A stretch of DNA of 30,624 nucleotides from DASXRC01 sp036506495 (GTDB lineage: Bacteria > Actinomycetota > Actinomycetes > Mycobacteriales > Micromonosporaceae): NCBI GenBank assembly GCA_036506495.1, contig DASXRQ010000156.1:1-30624 (forward strand). The letters run 5' to 3'. A model generated the notes under the pieces. The model was not told the DNA's origin. It was given only the letters and a program-made list of their open reading frames with translations, and ran no database searches. This document shows positions 20,774 through 27,463 of the stretch, piece after piece; positions within the stretch are counted from its first letter, which is position 1; every line of letters begins with the position of its first letter. The position numbers and the translations under genes are program-made.

Positions 20774-21862
20774 TCAGCGCTCGTCGCCGGTTCGGGCGCG
20801 CTGGTCCTCGGAGTCCGGAGCGTCGTCGCGGGATGTCTCGTCGCCCGGGGGCGTGTCGTCGCCCGGAGGCGCGTCGTCGCCCGGGGGCGCGTCGTCGCCC
20901 GGAGGCGCGTCGTCGGCCGGTGGCGCCACGCTCGCCGTGCTCGCCGGCTCCGGCGGCGGAAGCTCGCCGGTCCGCTGGTATGCAAGGAACCGGTCCTCGG
21001 TGACGACGTCGAACCGGTCGCCGACCGGCACCAGGTACTCGCGCGGTCCGTGCATCCGGATGAAGTAGATCAGCGCGCCGACGAACACCAGGATCGAGGT
21101 CCAGACGTTCAGCCGAAGCCCGAGGATGTGGTTCGCCTCGTCGGTGCGCAGCGCCTCGATCCACACCCGACCGGCGGTGTACGCCATGACGTACAGCGCG
21201 AACGCCCGACCACGGCCGAACTTGAACCGCCGGTCCAGAAGCCACACGAACAGCGCGGTGCCGACGTCCCACACCGCCTCGTACAGGAACGCGGGGTGGT
21301 AGAGCCCCGGCAGCAGGACCGGCTGGCCGTTGTCGACGTACGCGTGCCCCGGGTTGTCCGGGTTCATCTTGTGCACCTCGAGGCCCCACGGCAGGGTCGT
21401 GGGGCCGCCGTGCAGCTCGTTGTTGAACCAGTTGCCGAACCGGCCGATCGCCTGGGCCAGCGGCAGACCGGGGGCGAGCGCGTCGGCGACCACGGTCAGC
21501 GGGATGCGCAGCTGTCGGCACGCCAGCCAGGCGCCAAGCGCGCCGCCGGCCACCGCGCCCCAGATGCCGAGGCCGCCCTCCCAGATAAAGAACGCCTTGA
21601 GCGGCTGACCGCCCGAGCCGAAGTAGTCGCCGGGCGAGGTGATCACGTGATAGATCCGCGCACCGATGATCCCAAACGGCACGGCCCACACCGCCACGTC
21701 GAGCACCGCGTACGGCGGCGCGCCGCGGCGCCGCAGCCGCATCTCGGTCACCACGCAGGCGACGATGATCCCGAGCACGATGCACAGGGCGTACGCCCTG
21801 ATCGGGATCGGACCCAGCTTCCAGACGGCGCTGCTGGGGCTGGGGATGGCGGCGAGTGTCAC
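20774..21862 (-). CDS. lgt: Prolipoprotein diacylglyceryl transferase
   Basis: A 362-residue membrane enzyme that transfers diacylglycerol from phosphatidylglycerol to the lipobox cysteine of prolipoproteins, the first step of lipoprotein maturation. The family signature GRFGNWFNNELHGGPT is intact, and the polytopic pattern includes YALCIVLGIIVACVV and WEGGLGIWGAVAGGALG. After the last membrane segment, about 70 residues form an acidic Pro/Asp-rich tail with five hexapeptide repeats. The GTG start at 21862 gives MTLAAIPSPSSAVW, and a TAGCGT box 8 nt upstream suggests a leaderless message. The open frame reaching 22096 upstream is spurious. The FAD monooxygenase gene follows. Confidence 0.95.
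   Translation of the reverse strand: MTLAAIPSPSSAVWKLGPIPIRAYALCIVLGIIVACVVTEMRLRRRGAPPYAVLDVAVWAVPFGIIGARIYHVITSPGDYFGSGGQPLKAFFIWEGGLGIWGAVAGGALGAWLACRQLRIPLTVVADALAPGLPLAQAIGRFGNWFNNELHGGPTTLPWGLEVHKMNPDNPGHAYVDNGQPVLLPGLYHPAFLYEAVWDVGTALFVWLLDRRFKFGRGRAFALYVMAYTAGRVWIEALRTDEANHILGLRLNVWTSILVFVGALIYFIRMHGPREYLVPVGDRFDVVTEDRFLAYQRTGELPPPEPASTASVAPPADDAPPGDDAPPGDDAPPGDDTPPGDETSRDDAPDSEDQRARTGDER
20838..20927 (-). repeat. lgt: Five tandem 18-bp repeats coding the Lgt hexapeptide tail
   Basis: Five in-register 18-bp units, from TCGTCGCCCGGGGGCGTG at 20838 to TCGTCGGCCGGTGGCGCC ending at 20927, differ at only a few bases. They encode (in protein order) APPADD, APPGDD, APPGDD, APPGDD, TPPGDE. 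The length may vary between strains by slippage. Confidence 0.9.
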
Positions 21863-21876
21863 GGGTGCACACGCTA
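21860..21876 (-). promoter_or_regulatory. lgt: Candidate leaderless promoter of lgt
   Basis: On the minus strand TAGCGT (21876-21871) is followed 8 nt later by the GTG start at 21862, with no ribosome binding site. Confidence 0.5.
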
Positions 21877-21887
21877 CCCCGGGGAGG

Positions 21888-21908
21888 TCCCGGGGCGGAG
21901 CCCCGGGA
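21888..21908. promoter_or_regulatory. Inverted repeat between lgt and the NUDIX gene (candidate operator)
   Basis: Arms TCCCGGGGC (21888-21896) and GCCCCGGGA (21900-21908) are perfect 9-bp complements around GGA. The site fills the space between the two divergent -10 boxes (21871-21876 and 21910-21915). A second CCCCGGGG palindrome lies at 21877-21884. It could be a shared operator or a GC-rich hairpin. Confidence 0.4.
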
Positions 21909-21909
21909 T

Positions 21910-21926
21910 TACGCTTCTGTCCCATG
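21910..21926 (+). promoter_or_regulatory. Candidate leaderless promoter of the NUDIX gene
   Basis: TACGCT at 21910-21915 precedes the ATG at 21924 by 8 nt; no Shine-Dalgarno sequence is present. Confidence 0.5.
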
Positions 21927-22442
21927 AGCTCCTTTACCTCCGCGGTCGCCGCCGTCATCGCCGACGCCGAAGGCCGCGTGCTGCTCTGCCAGCAGAGCCA
22001 GGGACACCGACTGTGGGGCCTGCCGGGCGGCAAGGTCCGTCTGGGCGAGAGCCCGCTCCACGCCGCGACGCGCGACATCTTCGAAGAGACCGGCATGGAG
22101 ATCGAAATGGTCGACCTCGTCGGCCTCTATCAACTGACCGGCGCCGGCGCCGGCGACGGCCTCCCGGACGTGCTCGTGCACATCTTCCGCGCACGGGCCG
22201 TGGGCGGCGAGGCGATGGTCAACGCGCCGGGCCGGATCTGCCGCCTGTCCTGGCACGATCCCGACATGCTCCCGCGGCCGCTGACGGCGACCACCCGCAC
22301 CGCGGTCGCCGACGCCATCGCCGGCCGGTCCGGTGTGCTGCGTCGGGTGCACCGGGACGCCGAGCCGGAGATCCCGGACGCGGCCGACGCGTTCGAACCG
22401 GTGATACCGAACCAGGCCGGGGTCCTGACCGCAGCCGGTTAG
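21924..22442 (+). CDS. NUDIX hydrolase
   Basis: A 172-residue pyrophosphohydrolase of the NUDIX fold. The NUDIX box spans residues 36-58 (GKVRLGESPLHAATRDIFEE, then TGM), with E42, R50, E54 and E55 in place; the usual Glu after the Arg is Asp51, a conservative change. LPGGKV before the box is typical. The C-terminal 40 residues are Ala/Asp/Glu-rich and less conserved. The substrate (a nucleoside diphosphate derivative) is unknown. It starts at ATG 21924 from a leaderless-type promoter shared back to back with lgt. Its TAG stop overlaps the trpA stop. Confidence 0.88.
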   Translation: MSSFTSAVAAVIADAEGRVLLCQQSQGHRLWGLPGGKVRLGESPLHAATRDIFEETGMEIEMVDLVGLYQLTGAGAGDGLPDVLVHIFRARAVGGEAMVNAPGRICRLSWHDPDMLPRPLTATTRTAVADAIAGRSGVLRRVHRDAEPEIPDAADAFEPVIPNQAGVLTAAG

Positions 22443-23242
22443 GCGCGCGAGTCCCGGACTCCCACGGCAAGCTCTCGACTCAGCCCTCGCAGCGCGGCGA
22501 GCCCCGCGTCGAGATCGGGCGCGTCGAGCAGGCAGCGGACCAACGCGCTTCCCACGATCACCCCGTCGGCGTACGACCCCACCCGGGCGGCCTGCGCGCC
22601 GTCGCGTACGCCCAGACCCACGCCCACCGGGATGCGGCCGTCCGCCGCGCGGACGCGGGCGACGAGCGTAGGCGCCGCGTCCGAGGTCTGGTCCCGGGCG
22701 CCGGTCACGCCCATCACGCTGGTGGCGTACACGAACCCGCGGCAGTGCCGCACGGTCATCGCGAGCCGGGCGTCGGTGGACGACGGTGCGACCAGGAAGA
22801 CCCGGTCCAGGCCGTACGCGTCGGACGCCGCCAGCCACTCGTCCGCCTCGTCCGGTATCAGGTCCGGGGTGATCAGCCCTACGCCGCCAGCGGCCGCGAA
22901 GTCCCGCGCGAACGCGTCCACCCCGTACCGCTCGACTGGGTTCCAGTAGGTCATCATCACGACCGGCGCGCCGGCTCGCGCGGCCGCCTCGACGATACGG
23001 ATCGCATCCGTCGTGCGCACCCCGCCGGCGAGCGCGATGTCGCTGGCCCGCTGGATGACGGGTCCGTCCATGACCGGGTCCGAATAGGGCAACTCCACCT
23101 CGATCACGTCCACGCCGGACTCGACCATGGCCCGCATGGCCGCCACGCTGCCGTCGACCGTGGGAAAGCCGGCCGGCATACAGCCGACCAGCAACGCCCG
23201 CCCCTCGGCGCGTGCCTTCTCGAACGCGACGCTGATCGACAC
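22439..23242 (-). CDS. trpA: Tryptophan synthase alpha chain
   Basis: A 267-residue TIM-barrel enzyme that cleaves indole-3-glycerol phosphate to indole and glyceraldehyde 3-phosphate and channels indole to TrpB. Catalytic residues are E48 (equivalent to E. coli Glu49) and D59 (equivalent to Asp60) in VIEVELPYSDPVMDGP. Phosphate-site and loop motifs are MTYWNPVERYG, FVYATSVMGVTGARD, and VGVGLGV with DGVIVGSALV. Residue 50, Gly in the M. tuberculosis and E. coli enzymes as I recall them (EVGVPYSDP), is Glu here. The start is GTG 23242 with GAGGGAG 6 nt upstream; trpB ends 11 bp before it. Confidence 0.96.
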   Translation of the reverse strand: MSISVAFEKARAEGRALLVGCMPAGFPTVDGSVAAMRAMVESGVDVIEVELPYSDPVMDGPVIQRASDIALAGGVRTTDAIRIVEAAARAGAPVVMMTYWNPVERYGVDAFARDFAAAGGVGLITPDLIPDEADEWLAASDAYGLDRVFLVAPSSTDARLAMTVRHCRGFVYATSVMGVTGARDQTSDAAPTLVARVRAADGRIPVGVGLGVRDGAQAARVGSYADGVIVGSALVRCLLDAPDLDAGLAALRGLSRELAVGVRDSRA

Positions 23243-23253
23243 GCCCCGCTCCC

Positions 23254-24480
23254 TCAGCCGCCGAGCAGGTATGCGCTCGCGGTCTCGACGTCCTTGTCGC
23301 CCCGCCCGGACAGGTTGACCACCACGATCGGCTCCCGGCCCAGCTCGCCGGCGAGTTCCGGGATGATCTTCAGGGTGCCGGCGAGCGCGTGGGCGCTCTC
23401 GATCGCTGGGATGATGCCCTCGGTGCGGCACAGCAGCGCGAAGGCGTCCATCGCCTCGGCGTCGGTGACCGGTCGGTAGGTCGCCCGGCCGACGTCGTGT
23501 AGCCAGGCGTGCTCCGGACCGACGGACGGATAGTCGAGCCCGGCCGAGATCGAGTGGGACTCGACGGTCTGCCCGTCCTCGTCCTGCAGGACGTACGTGC
23601 GGGCGCCGTGCAGCACCCCGGCCGAGCCACCGGTGATGCTCGCCGCGTGCCGGCCGGTCGCGATGCCGTCGCCGCCGGCCTCGAACCCGTACAGCCGGAC
23701 GTCGGCATCCGGGATGAACGCGTGGAAGATGCCGATCGCGTTAGAGCCACCACCGACGCACGCGGCGATCGCGTCAGGCAGCCGGCCGGTCGCGTCCAGG
23801 CACTGCCGCCGCGCCTCGACGCCGATGCCGCGTACGAATTCGCGCACCATCGCCGGAAATGGATGCGGGCCGGCGACCGAGCCGAGCACGTAGTGCGTGG
23901 TGTCCACATTGGAGACCCAGTCCCGCATCGCGTCGTTGATGGCGTCCTTGAGCGTCCGCGAGCCGGTCGTCACCGGGACCACCGTGGCGCCGAGCAGCGT
24001 CATCCGGGCCACGTTGAGCGCCTGGCGGTGCGTGTCCACCTCGCCCATGTAGACCACGCACTCCAGATCCAGGTACGCGGCGGCGGTCGCCGCCGCGACC
24101 CCGTGCTGCCCGGCGCCGGTCTCCGCGATGACGCGCGGCTTACCCATGCGCTTGGTCAGCAACGCCTGGCCGAGCACGTTGCGCACCTTGTGCGCCCCGG
24201 TGTGGTTGAGGTCCTCACGCTTGAGCAGGATGGTGGCGCCCGCCCGCGCGGACAGCCGCTCGGCGTGGTAAAGCGGCGACGGCACGCCGGCGTAGTCGCG
24301 CAACAGCCGGCCGAACTCGACCTGGAACGCCTCGTCGGCCATCGCGTGCCGGTACGCCGCGTCCAGCTCGTCGAGCGCCGCGATCAACGCCTCCGGCACG
24401 AACCGGCCGCCGTACCGGCCGAAGTGTCCGGTTGGATCGGGGAGCAAGCCGGCCGCGGAGGCCAGCCCGAGAGTGCTCAT
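23254..24480 (-). CDS. trpB: Tryptophan synthase beta chain
   Basis: A 408-residue PLP enzyme that joins indole and L-serine to form tryptophan. Motifs: FGRYGGRFVPEALI at the N-terminus; PLP lysine K98 in NHTGAHKVRN; catalytic Glu120 in AETGAGQHGVA; PLP phosphate loop CVGGGSNAIG; and the C-terminal NLSGRGDKD. Full length, no missing key residue. The ATG at 24480 overlaps the trpC stop by ATGA, and trpA follows by 11 bp, so trpC-trpB-trpA form one coupled unit on the minus strand. Confidence 0.97.
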   Translation of the reverse strand: MSTLGLASAAGLLPDPTGHFGRYGGRFVPEALIAALDELDAAYRHAMADEAFQVEFGRLLRDYAGVPSPLYHAERLSARAGATILLKREDLNHTGAHKVRNVLGQALLTKRMGKPRVIAETGAGQHGVAAATAAAYLDLECVVYMGEVDTHRQALNVARMTLLGATVVPVTTGSRTLKDAINDAMRDWVSNVDTTHYVLGSVAGPHPFPAMVREFVRGIGVEARRQCLDATGRLPDAIAACVGGGSNAIGIFHAFIPDADVRLYGFEAGGDGIATGRHAASITGGSAGVLHGARTYVLQDEDGQTVESHSISAGLDYPSVGPEHAWLHDVGRATYRPVTDAEAMDAFALLCRTEGIIPAIESAHALAGTLKIIPELAGELGREPIVVVNLSGRGDKDVETASAYLLGG

Positions 24481-25340
24481 CGCACTGGGCGCGGCGTTGC
24501 CGGGTGGTTGCCCGCGTTGACCAGCTCGGCGACCGCGTCTCGCGGGCTCTTCTGTTTGACCAGACCCTCGCCGACCAGCACCGCGTCGGCTCCCGCCGAG
24601 GCGTACCGGATGAGGTCATGCGGCCCGCGTACACCGGACTCGGCAATCTTGACGACGTTGCTGGGGAGGCCGGGCGCGATCTGCTCGAAGACGGACCGGT
24701 CGACGTCGAGTGTGCGCAGATTGCGCGCGTTTACCCCGATCACCCGCGCGCCGGCCTCCAGCGCGCGGTCGGCCTCCTGCTCGTCGTGAACCTCGATCAG
24801 CGCGGTCATGCCGAGCGACTCGACGCGCTCCAGCAGGCCGACGAGCGCATTCTGCTGCAGTGCCGCCACGATCAGCAGCACGAGGTCCGCGCCGTACGCC
24901 CGGGCCTCGTGCACCTGGTAGCTGGAGATCACGAAGTCCTTGCGCAGCACCGGGATCTCCACCGCGGCGCGCACGGCGGCGAGGTCGTCCAGCGAGCCGC
25001 CGAACCACCGACCCTCGGTCAACACGCTGACGCAACGGGCGCCGCCGGCGGCGTACTCCCCGGCGAGCTCGGCCGGGTCGGGGATCTCGGCGAGCTGGCC
25101 CTGGGACGGCGAGGCTCGCTTGATTTCGGCGATCACCGCGACGCCGGGCCGCCGGAGAGCGGCGTAAGCGTCCTTGGGCGGTGCCGCCGCCGCGGCCTGG
25201 CGCCTGACCTGTTCGAACGGGACTTGCTGTTGTCGCTTTTCGACATCCTCGCGGACACCGGCCAGGATCTCGTCGAGCACGCTCCCGGGTTTGCTAGGGC
25301 CCGCGCTAGCGGGATCGGCCTCCGCATGCTCAGCAGTCAC
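24477..25340 (-). CDS. trpC: Indole-3-glycerol phosphate synthase
   Basis: A 287-residue TIM-barrel enzyme that closes the indole ring from carboxyphenylaminodeoxyribulose phosphate. Motifs: SVLDEILAGVREDV at the N-terminus; VIAEIKRASPSQG with the catalytic Lys (residue 74 in this numbering); VLRKDFVISSYQVHEARA; VNARNLRTLDVD; and IAESGVRGPHDLIRYA. I start at GTG 25340, 7 nt after a strong GGAGGGGGGAG. An upstream in-frame ATG at 25367 (9 residues longer) lacks a site, though TAGCAT lies 6 nt before it. About 18 non-conserved residues still precede the family's usual start. It is the first gene of trpC-trpB-trpA. Confidence 0.94.
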   Translation of the reverse strand: MTAEHAEADPASAGPSKPGSVLDEILAGVREDVEKRQQQVPFEQVRRQAAAAAPPKDAYAALRRPGVAVIAEIKRASPSQGQLAEIPDPAELAGEYAAGGARCVSVLTEGRWFGGSLDDLAAVRAAVEIPVLRKDFVISSYQVHEARAYGADLVLLIVAALQQNALVGLLERVESLGMTALIEVHDEQEADRALEAGARVIGVNARNLRTLDVDRSVFEQIAPGLPSNVVKIAESGVRGPHDLIRYASAGADAVLVGEGLVKQKSPRDAVAELVNAGNHPATPRPVR

Positions 25341-25379
25341 CAACGGACTCCCCCCTCCGGGTGTCATGGCCCGATGCTA
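25340..25379 (-). promoter_or_regulatory. trpC: Candidate trpC promoter and ribosome binding site
   Basis: TAGCAT (25379-25374) fits a -10 box. A transcript starting near 25367 would carry a 27-nt leader with GGAGGGGGGAG before GTG 25340, or a leaderless start at ATG 25367. It fits with trpC being transcribed separately from the genes upstream. Confidence 0.4.
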
Positions 25380-25480
25380 GGGGGCACCGTCGGCGCCGCG
25401 GAGTCCGGGGTACGGCGCTGCTGCCGGATGCTGTGCGGCATAATGGCCGACCCTTCGTGAGGAGCGCCTCACCGAGAGTT

Positions 25481-26560
25481 TCAGCTCTGCCGTAGTGGGG
25501 ACATCGGAATCGGTATGCGGTACGCGGTCGCGCCGGCGCCCACACCGCCCTCGCAGGTGTTCGGCGGCTGGGTCGTCACGCCTCGCGTGGACGGCCGCTC
25601 GGCCGCCCAGAACATGTACCCGAGCACTCCGGCCGTGGTGCCGGCGCCGTTCGGCGCGACGGTCTGCACCCAGCTGCCGGTCGAGTTCTGCAGCGAGGTG
25701 CCGAAGTTCACGCATTCGGGCAGCACCTTGCTGCCCTCGGCGATGAACAGGCTGACCGCGAACTTGGCCGGCGCGAGCGGCGGTATGGGCGGGCTGTACT
25801 GCGGCTTGCCGTCGACGTGCTCCTGCCAGTTGTCGATCGCGGCCGACGCGGAGCGTGGCTGCCGGGCCGGCACCATGGCGTTGGCGTAGTCCAGCACCGG
25901 CGTGTCGGTGCGCAGCCAGTCGGCCGTCGCCTTCTGGTCCAGGGCGATCAGCCAGCGGTCGCCGGCGGCGACATCGATCGTCAGCCGGCTGGCCGGATTC
26001 GCGCCGCTGGCGTCGTACGGCAGGATCGACCGGTACGTGCTGATGAACGTCTGCAGCGCGGTCAGGTTGGGCCCGCTGTTCTGCTCGTAGTCGATCTCGA
26101 TGCCGACGCCGAGGCTCTGTGCGACGGCGGCCGCATTGCGGGCGAACTGGGCGGCGTTCTCCGCCAGCGCCTGGTCCCACGCGTCGGTGTAGGTGATGCC
26201 GCCGATCGACAGCATGACGCGCACGCCGTGGGATCTGAAGTAGTTGACGATCTCGGCGGTCATGCCGCGGGGAACGCCGTTGAGGGTGGTCGCATCGGTC
26301 GTCTGGCGCAGCAGCTTCAGCGGGTGCACGAAGCTGAGGACCACGAGGTTGACGCTGGATCGGCCGTCGCCACGGTCGATCAGCCAGTGGTTCATGCTGT
26401 CGAACTCGGCCACGGTGCGGACGGTGCCCCAGATGCAGGCGTCGTTACTGCAGTGCCAGGCGCCATAGACCTGTGGCGCGGTGACGGCCGCCGCGGGGCT
26501 CGCGGGCGCGACGCCGGCCAGGGCCAGGGCGAGAACGATGGGTACGAAAAACCGGCGCAT
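25481..26560 (-). CDS. Secreted GH18-like (chitinase/endo-glycosidase fold) protein
   Basis: A 359-residue exported protein. Signal peptide MRRFFVPIVLALALAG to about residue 25 (SPAAA), no lipobox. The body follows the GH18 barrel: strand 3 VRVMLSIGG (residues 113-121), strand 4 VGIEIDYE (152-159) and strand 8 GYMFWAAE (314-321) with the conserved Trp. The strand 4 motif DGxDxDxE is altered: first Asp to Val, second to Glu, but D157 and the acid E159 remain. Two close Cys (CSNDAC) near the N-terminus may form a disulfide. ATG 26560 has GGGAGG 6 nt upstream. It lies between the trp-operon membrane protein and trpC, an unusual place. The activity is unproven; it may be an active glycosidase or a glycan binder. 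Confidence 0.7.
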   Translation of the reverse strand: MRRFFVPIVLALALAGVAPASPAAAVTAPQVYGAWHCSNDACIWGTVRTVAEFDSMNHWLIDRGDGRSSVNLVVLSFVHPLKLLRQTTDATTLNGVPRGMTAEIVNYFRSHGVRVMLSIGGITYTDAWDQALAENAAQFARNAAAVAQSLGVGIEIDYEQNSGPNLTALQTFISTYRSILPYDASGANPASRLTIDVAAGDRWLIALDQKATADWLRTDTPVLDYANAMVPARQPRSASAAIDNWQEHVDGKPQYSPPIPPLAPAKFAVSLFIAEGSKVLPECVNFGTSLQNSTGSWVQTVAPNGAGTTAGVLGYMFWAAERPSTRGVTTQPPNTCEGGVGAGATAYRIPIPMSPLRQS

Positions 26561-26732
26561 ACGGGGCCTCCCGGGGGTGTGGGGCCGCTACGCGGGACTG
26601 GAACGAGGTTAAGTGATCGCCGCCAATGTGTCACGTCGGAGTCGTGGGCAAGTGTTGACGCCGCGGTCATGGCGTCGAAACAATGCCCGGTCACGCTTGC
26701 GATCAGGCAACGGGCGGCGAAAGGTGGGCGAG

Positions 26733-27041
26733 ATGAGCACCCAGAACCAGGCCCACGACATCACGCGCATCCCCCGCGCGGTCCTGTCCGCTGCGGTCGG
26801 CATGGTGCACACCGTCGAGCGCGCCGCGGGTGGCCGGCCCCACACCGCTCGCGACAACGCCTGGGAGGCGGTCTCTGCGGACCGCGCCCGTGCCGACGAG
26901 CGGGCCTCGCTACGCCGCCGGATCGAGGCGCTGCGTCCCGCGCCGACCGTCGCCCTGTCTCAATCCGCCGTCGGGTCCTCGCCGCGATCCAAGGCGTCCC
27001 AGACACTCGTGTCGGCCGGCCGGGTCGCCGCCCGTTCGTAG
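26733..27041 (+). CDS. Small hypothetical protein, helical, Arg/Glu-rich
   Basis: A 102-residue ORF of unknown function. The ATG at 26733 has AAAGGTGGGCGAG immediately upstream, a usable ribosome binding site. Codons up to about 26950 have strong third-position GC. The product has an amphipathic, charged helix (ARADERASLRRRIEALRP) and no signal or membrane segment. The frame also continues upstream to 26613, but without a site. Its last 82 nt overlap, antisense, the 3' end of the trp-operon membrane protein gene, whose conserved tail shows that gene is real. I do not recognise the family. It separates the two parts of the trp cluster. Confidence 0.5.
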   Translation: MSTQNQAHDITRIPRAVLSAAVGMVHTVERAAGGRPHTARDNAWEAVSADRARADERASLRRRIEALRPAPTVALSQSAVGSSPRSKASQTLVSAGRVAARS

Positions 27042-27463
27042 CGGCCGCCCATCGCGGGCCAGCGCCGACCACTCACCACCGCCGCGACCCCCACCGCGGC
27101 CACGACCGCTCCGCCGACGACGCACAGCACCGGCCAGGCCGGCCGGACGTCGTCGTGCGCGGTCGCCGCGTACCAGGCGCCGGCCGCGATGCCGAGCCCC
27201 ACGAGCATTAGGAGTACGCCGACGACGTGGCGCGCCGCGGCCCGGGTCGCCAGCAGGGCGCCGGCTCCGGCCAGGCCCACCACGGCCAGCGTGGGCAACC
27301 ACGCCAGAAGGTCTCCGCCGGAGCGCCCCGTCCGGATCGGCGGCAACGGGCCGGGGCGGTTCACGACCTCCACGACCCAGGTGCGGGTGGCGGCGAACAG
27401 CGCCAGCCCCGCGCCGGCCAGGCAGGCGACCACGGCGTACGCCAGCTGCATGTTGGGTTTCAT
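26960..27463 (-). CDS. Trp-operon-associated membrane protein (TIGR02234/Trp_oprn_chp family)
   Basis: A 167-residue membrane protein with four hydrophobic helices: AYAVVACLAGAGLALFAAT, then LLAWLPTLAVVGLAGAGALL, VVGVLLMLVGLGIAAGAWY, and WPVLCVVGGAVVAAVGVAAV. It has the WVVEV motif after helix 1 and the conserved end SVWDALDRGEDPT. This family is found next to trpE in actinobacteria; its function is unknown, possibly transport of tryptophan-pathway compounds. The ATG at 27463 overlaps the trpE stop (ATGA), so it is translated with trpE. The usual next gene would be trpC; here a plus-strand ORF and a GH18-like gene intervene. Confidence 0.92.
   Translation of the reverse strand: MKPNMQLAYAVVACLAGAGLALFAATRTWVVEVVNRPGPLPPIRTGRSGGDLLAWLPTLAVVGLAGAGALLATRAAARHVVGVLLMLVGLGIAAGAWYAATAHDDVRPAWPVLCVVGGAVVAAVGVAAVVSGRRWPAMGGRYERAATRPADTSVWDALDRGEDPTAD

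Noticed and set aside
20838..20927. Tandem repeats as a CRISPR array
   Set aside because: The units are contiguous, 18 bp, in frame and coding; there are no spacers.
20757..21872. Upstream extension of the FAD monooxygenase frame
   Set aside because: It overlaps lgt out of frame. The Rossmann motif begins right after ATG 20756, which has a strong ribosome binding site.
25457..25472. GTGAGG-AGCG-CCTCAC hairpin after the GH18-like gene
   Set aside because: Only a 6-bp stem and no T-rich tract on either side, so I do not call it a terminator.
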